Origin: Thermomicrobiales bacterium
Lineage (GTDB): Bacteria > Chloroflexota > Chloroflexia > Thermomicrobiales > UBA6265
Direction of reading: 5' to 3'
DNA: 64,000 bases
Assembly: GCA_019637585.1 (NCBI GenBank)
Contig: JAHBVL010000001.1
Coordinates: forward strand, 496,001 to 560,000
Part shown: one piece after another, positions 60,246-64,000 of the stretch
Position numbering within the stretch: the first letter of the stretch is position 1
Layout: the number at the start of each line of letters is the position of its first letter
Position numbers and translations under genes: made by a program
The notes under the pieces: model-generated
What the model saw: only the letters and a program-made list of their open reading frames with translations
The model's database searches: none
What the model was told of the DNA's origin: nothing

Positions 60246-61124
60246 TCAGGAAAAGCGGAATGGCAGCGGAAACGCCGGTTCCACTGCGTGCATGTCGACG
60301 CGCTCCGGATCGGGTCGCGACCGGAACCACCGCACCAGATCGACCATTTCCTCTGCCGCTCTGGTGAACACGCGCTCGCCCTTGTCGTCAGTCGCCAGCT
60401 CAGGGTTGCCCATCGAACCGGTCGGCGTGGTCTGCGAGGTCCACTGCACTATCGCGGCCGGACCGGAGGCCAGGGTCAGGTCGATCTTCTGCCATTTGGC
60501 GCTGCCGGGTTCGGAGAGGAACGCGTGGGGCGCTCCCTGGATCCTGTCCCGCCGGACGTTGTCGCCATCGACATGCATGTACATCGACGTTTCCAGCTCG
60601 CAGGCATGCGCACAGCCTCCCGGACCGGAGGTGCGGACTTCGGTGTTCCAGTAGTCGGCGATCAACTGCCACCAGGAAATGGTCAGGCACTGGGCGGAGG
60701 TCGTCAGATTGATCTGGCGTCCGGCCTGCTCGACCAGGTGATAGTTCGAGCCGTGACCATTGATCATGATGATCCGCTCGAACCCGTGATAGGCGACCGA
60801 TGTGCCGATATCGATCAGCGTGTTGACGAAGGTCGAAGGCTGAATCGAGATCGTGCCCGGAAAATCCATCACATGGTGGCAGTAGCCATAGCTGACCGGC
60901 GGCATGACCAGCATGTCGGCCGGAGACTGGGCGCCCGCAGCCTGGCAGACCGAGGTCACCAGCTTAGCATCGACATCAATCGGCAGATGGTGCCCATGTT
61001 GCTCGATCGCGGCGACCGGCAACACGACGACCTTCTTCTGCGCGACGGCCTCGTTGATCTCCGGCCAGGTGAGCATTTCGTAGCGGTGCTGGTTGCGAAC
61101 GAAATCGGAATCGACCGTGCTCAT
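60246..61124 (-). CDS. Creatininase-family amidohydrolase, copy 2
   Basis: The 292-residue protein has the family metal sites: LPVAAIEQHGHHLPIDVDAK, IMINGHGSNYHLVEQA and HACELETSMYM. ATG 61124 is preceded by GGAGG at good spacing. It differs from the copy at 53499 by about 30 residues and by its motifs, so it is a diverged paralog. It lies between the ceramidase-like gene upstream and the cupin downstream. Confidence 0.9.
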   Translation of the reverse strand: MSTVDSDFVRNQHRYEMLTWPEINEAVAQKKVVVLPVAAIEQHGHHLPIDVDAKLVTSVCQAAGAQSPADMLVMPPVSYGYCHHVMDFPGTISIQPSTFVNTLIDIGTSVAYHGFERIIMINGHGSNYHLVEQAGRQINLTTSAQCLTISWWQLIADYWNTEVRTSGPGGCAHACELETSMYMHVDGDNVRRDRIQGAPHAFLSEPGSAKWQKIDLTLASGPAAIVQWTSQTTPTGSMGNPELATDDKGERVFTRAAEEMVDLVRWFRSRPDPERVDMHAVEPAFPLPFRFS

Positions 61125-61181
61125 CAAGAATCCTCCATCGTGGATTGGTTCGTTGCCGGGTGATTTTTCCCTCACCCCCGG

Positions 61182-61207
61182 CCCCTCTCCCGACCGCGGG
61201 AGAGGGG
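61182..61207 (-). repeat. Hairpin repeat between ceramidase- and creatininase-like genes
   Basis: CCCCTCTCCC and GGGAGAGGGG pair around a 6-base GACCGC loop inside a longer CTCACCCCCGGCCCC-type stretch. Sequences like this are common interspersed repeats in many bacteria and might serve as a terminator or RNA stabiliser. Confidence 0.6.
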
Positions 61208-61238
61208 AGAGTGTCAAACCCCTCTCCGCCTCTTCACC

Positions 61239-62630
61239 TTAGATCTCGTTCAACAACGCCACACCGGCCTCGACCAGGGCCGCCGCCGCTTCCGGAGCAT
61301 ATGGCGTGGTATCGACCTCGTATCCATGATTTGGATACTCGGACGCGATTGGAATATAGGCCGACCAGGAGCCCGCGTATCCGCCGAACCAGGTGTGCTC
61401 GAACGGGGATCGCGCTTTCACTTCCAGGCCGATTTCCACGAAGGGCTCACCCTGCGACATGACCAGCGCGATATCCCCGATCATCAGCGCGGTGACATCC
61501 AGCGAGATCTCCTTCTTGCCGCCGTAGGTCTCCGCTCGCCAGTGCGCCATGTTCGACCGCTTGACGACGAATGTCGCCAGAGCGATCTCTTCGTCAGATG
61601 CATTGTCGGCTTTCAGCTCGTCCAGAATGGCCTGGGCGTCTGCTACCGCCTTTTCCATCTCCCACATCGGCGGTTGTTCCTGCACCGGCAGGGAGACCGG
61701 CCGGACGATCAACTGCACCTTCGGATCGGGCGCCTCGATGGAGACCTTCTTCCAGGTCGCCAGTGGGGCGCCAGACTCCCAGATGCGCTCGTGCACCCGC
61801 TCGACCGCCGGGACATCGAGACCGAGATAGACCTCTGCCGCCGTGCAGCCTACCCGCTGGCCGATCCGGCGAACGACGCCGACGTCATCGGTAAAGCCAT
61901 CGAACCCGGGACCGACATTGCCGCAGCAACCCTGCAGGAAGAGGCAGGTCGCACCGGTCAGCGCTTCGACGGTCGCCTTGGTGTGGCCGGGCCAGTCGGG
62001 GCCAACCAGCTTGTTGGTCGGTCCCATCGTGGTCGGGTGCATGGTGTATCCGACAATTGCCGCCAAGGGATCGCCATCAGCCGTATCGATCCGGACCACC
62101 AACACCTCGGGATCGATCGTGCCTTCGCCGTTGGCGCCGGTGACCGGACGGCCATCGGGCGCTGTTTCCCGCCGGTTGACGGCTACATGACTCGTTCCCG
62201 ACCCCGCATTCACCGCCGCCGGCTGCAAGGTGTCCATCGCGATCCGCACCGCACCGGCCGCATAGGCGCCGAGCATGGCGAAATAGCCATCCAGCTCAGC
62301 CTGCCCCTGCTTCGACCAGTTCCAGGCGCTGGGAGGCGGCCCGGCGTGGTTGTGGGTCAGGGTGGTCAGCACCATCGATGGATCGATTCCGGCCACCGCC
62401 GCGGCGGCGTTGCGAATCGCCGCATCTTCTTCCGGCGTGACGACCACGATGTCCAGATCGAGCCAGACGACTCGCGTCTCGCCATCGTCCAATACCAGAG
62501 CGGTCGCATAGAGCGGCCATTCGATACCGTCGGCAAAGACATGCACCTGCGCTCCCCAGCTGGCGTGCGGCATCGTCAGCGGAGGAGTGATATCGACCCT
62601 GCCAACACCAGCCTGGAATACGTTTGTCAT
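61239..62630 (-). CDS. Neutral/alkaline ceramidase-like protein, copy 1
   Basis: The 463-residue protein fits the N-terminal domain family of neutral/alkaline non-lysosomal ceramidases: VGRVDITPPLTMPHASWGAQ at the start, metal ligand-like TLTHNHAGPPPSAWN, and VGYTMHPTTMGPTNKLVGPD. Without the C-terminal immunoglobulin-like domain it may act on other amides. No signal peptide is visible, so it is probably cytosolic. A second, closely related gene lies next to it (62890). Start ATG 62630. Confidence 0.85.
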   Translation of the reverse strand: MTNVFQAGVGRVDITPPLTMPHASWGAQVHVFADGIEWPLYATALVLDDGETRVVWLDLDIVVVTPEEDAAIRNAAAAVAGIDPSMVLTTLTHNHAGPPPSAWNWSKQGQAELDGYFAMLGAYAAGAVRIAMDTLQPAAVNAGSGTSHVAVNRRETAPDGRPVTGANGEGTIDPEVLVVRIDTADGDPLAAIVGYTMHPTTMGPTNKLVGPDWPGHTKATVEALTGATCLFLQGCCGNVGPGFDGFTDDVGVVRRIGQRVGCTAAEVYLGLDVPAVERVHERIWESGAPLATWKKVSIEAPDPKVQLIVRPVSLPVQEQPPMWEMEKAVADAQAILDELKADNASDEEIALATFVVKRSNMAHWRAETYGGKKEISLDVTALMIGDIALVMSQGEPFVEIGLEVKARSPFEHTWFGGYAGSWSAYIPIASEYPNHGYEVDTTPYAPEAAAALVEAGVALLNEI

Positions 62631-62760
62631 CGAATTTCCTTTCTTACGAATTGATAGCGGCCGACTTTGTTGTCATTCTGAACGAAGTGAAGAATCTCGT
62701 CGTCTTCTACCATGACCGTCGTCTCCCTGGAAACTGCTGCGGCAGGAGTTCCTTCGCTTC

Positions 62761-62848
62761 GCTCAGGATGACGGTGATTTTCATGCCGCGCTGTTGCCGG
62801 CGTCCGGCATGTTGGCTCAGGATGATGGTGCTTTTTCATGCCGCGCTG
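62761..62848. repeat. Imperfect direct repeat between the ceramidase-like genes
   Basis: A 33-bp segment at 62761-62793 recurs with a few changes as 34 bp at 62815-62848. Both are flanked by GC-rich palindromic bits, in a 250-bp gap (62640-62889) resembling widespread TTCGCTTCGCTCAGGATGA-type interspersed repeats. No gene is seen in it. Confidence 0.6.
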
Positions 62849-62889
62849 GAGTTGGAGACCGGCATGCTGCCTTGGGCTGACCATCGTGT

Positions 62890-64000
62890 TCAACATGTGA
62901 AGCGACGACGTTCCGCGATTCCTTCGAGCAACCGGACGCTCTCGTCGACCAGGATTCCCGCCGCTTCAGGGGCGAATGGGGTGGTATCGACTTCATATCC
63001 GCCTTTCGGGTACTCACCGGCGGTCGGGATGTAGGCCAGCCATGGACCGGTGTATCCGCCAAACCACGTTCCGGGAAGGGGCGACCGGGACTTGACCGCC
63101 AGGGCGATCTCGACGAATGGCTCCCCTTGTGTGCCGGCCAGCGCGATGTCTCCCACCATCAGCACCTGGACAGTGGTCGCCGTATGCGTTTTCCCGCCAA
63201 AGCGCTCTGCTCGCTGATGAGCCATGTTCGACCGTTTGACGACGAAGGTGGCGAGCGCGATCTCCTCATCGGGCGCTCCGGCAGCTTTGAGCGCTTCGAA
63301 ATGGGCTTCGGCACTCTCGACCAGCTTCGCCGTTTCCTCGAGCGAGGGTTGTTCGATCAATGGCAAGTCGACCGTCTTGGATAGGAGCTGGATTCTGGGG
63401 GTGCCTGCGTCACGCGGGACTTTCTTCCATGTACTCAGTGGCGCTCCCGACTCCCAGACACGTTCGTGCACGCGATCGACCGCCGGAACGTCGAGACCGT
63501 GGTAGACCTCCGCGGCCACGCATCCAACCCGCTTGCCGATCGTGCGAACGACGTTCAGGTCATCGGTGTAGCCGTCGAAGCCTGGCCCGACATTGCCGGC
63601 ACAACCCTGCACGATCAGGCAAGTGGCGCCCGTCAGCTCCTCGACCGTCGCCCGGGTGTGACCGGGCCAGTCGGGGCTGACCTGCTTGTTCGTGGGACCG
63701 AGCGTGGTCGGATGCATGGTGTAGCCGACGATCGCCGCAAGCGGGCTGCCGTCCTCACCGTCGATGCGCACAACCAGGACTTCGGGGTCGATCGGACCGT
63801 CTGCGTTCGAGCCGGTAACCGGCCGGCCGGAGGGCGCCACTTCTCGCCTGTTCACGGCGACCCGGCTCTCGCCAGAACCGGCATTGAGCACGGCGGGCCG
63901 GAGATTGGCCATCGCCGCGCGAGTCGCTCCCGCCGCCTGGTGAGGAAGTGCTTCGAAATAGGCGTCCCAGGCGGACTGCCCCTGACCCGACCAGTTCCAG
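62890..64000 (-). CDS. Neutral/alkaline ceramidase-like protein, copy 2 (partial)
   Basis: The frame runs from the right edge of the window (WNWSGQGQSAWDAYFEALPH) to the stop at 62890, so the N-terminus is missing. It is a tandem paralog of the 61239-62630 protein: VGYTMHPTTLGPTNKQVSPD and HERVWESGAPLSTWKKV are near-identical to its segments. The clear similarity, tandem layout and common strand indicate gene duplication. Confidence 0.85.
   Translation of the reverse strand, partial: WNWSGQGQSAWDAYFEALPHQAAGATRAAMANLRPAVLNAGSGESRVAVNRREVAPSGRPVTGSNADGPIDPEVLVVRIDGEDGSPLAAIVGYTMHPTTLGPTNKQVSPDWPGHTRATVEELTGATCLIVQGCAGNVGPGFDGYTDDLNVVRTIGKRVGCVAAEVYHGLDVPAVDRVHERVWESGAPLSTWKKVPRDAGTPRIQLLSKTVDLPLIEQPSLEETAKLVESAEAHFEALKAAGAPDEEIALATFVVKRSNMAHQRAERFGGKTHTATTVQVLMVGDIALAGTQGEPFVEIALAVKSRSPLPGTWFGGYTGPWLAYIPTAGEYPKGGYEVDTTPFAPEAAGILVDESVRLLEGIAERRRFTC

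Noticed and set aside
1-64000. tRNA, rRNA, prophage or plasmid origin
   Set aside because: No cloverleaf with CCA end, rRNA core, integrase, attachment site or origin motif was recognised by eye; a covariance search would be needed to exclude tRNAs fully.

Overview
The window is a GC-rich bacterial chromosome segment. Its gene content suggests a member of the Chloroflexota, most like the Thermomicrobia: Tat-exported ABC binding proteins, hydantoinase A/B, creatininase- and ceramidase-like hydrolases, a Uma2 nuclease, DUF433 and many small toxin-antitoxin pairs. This placement is inference; no rRNA or tRNA gene was seen.

Layout. 1-2 kb: start of a peptide-type ABC binding protein, divergent from a GntR/FCD regulator. 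2-10.3 kb: two tandem secreted HExxH peptidases, a dimethylformamidase-like protein, AhpD-like and DinB-like proteins, an ArsR regulator with a coiled-coil membrane partner, and an ECF sigma factor coupled to a membrane NHL-propeller protein. 10.3-18 kb: repeat debris, Uma2, two PIN toxin-antitoxin modules, a galactonate-dehydratase-like enzyme and a sugar ABC transporter. 18-28 kb: a complete type I-C CRISPR-Cas locus, cas3-cas5c-cas8c-(internal cas11c)-cas7c-cas4-cas1-cas2, followed by an array of 23 full repeats plus a truncated one. 28-38 kb: methyltransferase, GT10 fucosyltransferase-like enzyme, a self-regulated LacI-hyuB-hyuA operon, a PIN module and a CocE-type hydrolase. 38-51 kb: LuxR-type ATPase regulator, aldo/keto reductase, HepT/MntA, two flavin monooxygenases, a PIN module, Tag glycosylase and small enzymes. 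51-64 kb: a RAYT (REP-associated) transposase with a REP pair, a MarR-controlled secreted protein, creatininases, HigBA, a split PEP-dikinase pair with a DHA2 exporter, and tandem ceramidase-like genes.

The most unusual feature is just upstream of cas3. A solitary, perfect copy of the array repeat sits at the inner end of a 26-bp inverted repeat (18309-18463). That element ends 3 bp before a near-consensus promoter for the cas operon (18467-18495) and lies downstream of a second good promoter (18005-18033). It looks like a structured RNA gene or leader that could let Cas5c or Cascade regulate cas expression; no target for its spacer-like part could be shown. Second is a split rifampicin-phosphotransferase-like pair translationally coupled to a drug exporter, about 10 kb from a Rox-like monooxygenase. 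Third is a RAYT gene whose own stop codon is part of the GTAG signature of the adjoining REP. Several operators are visible as perfect palindromes (ArsR, LacI, MarR, HigBA).
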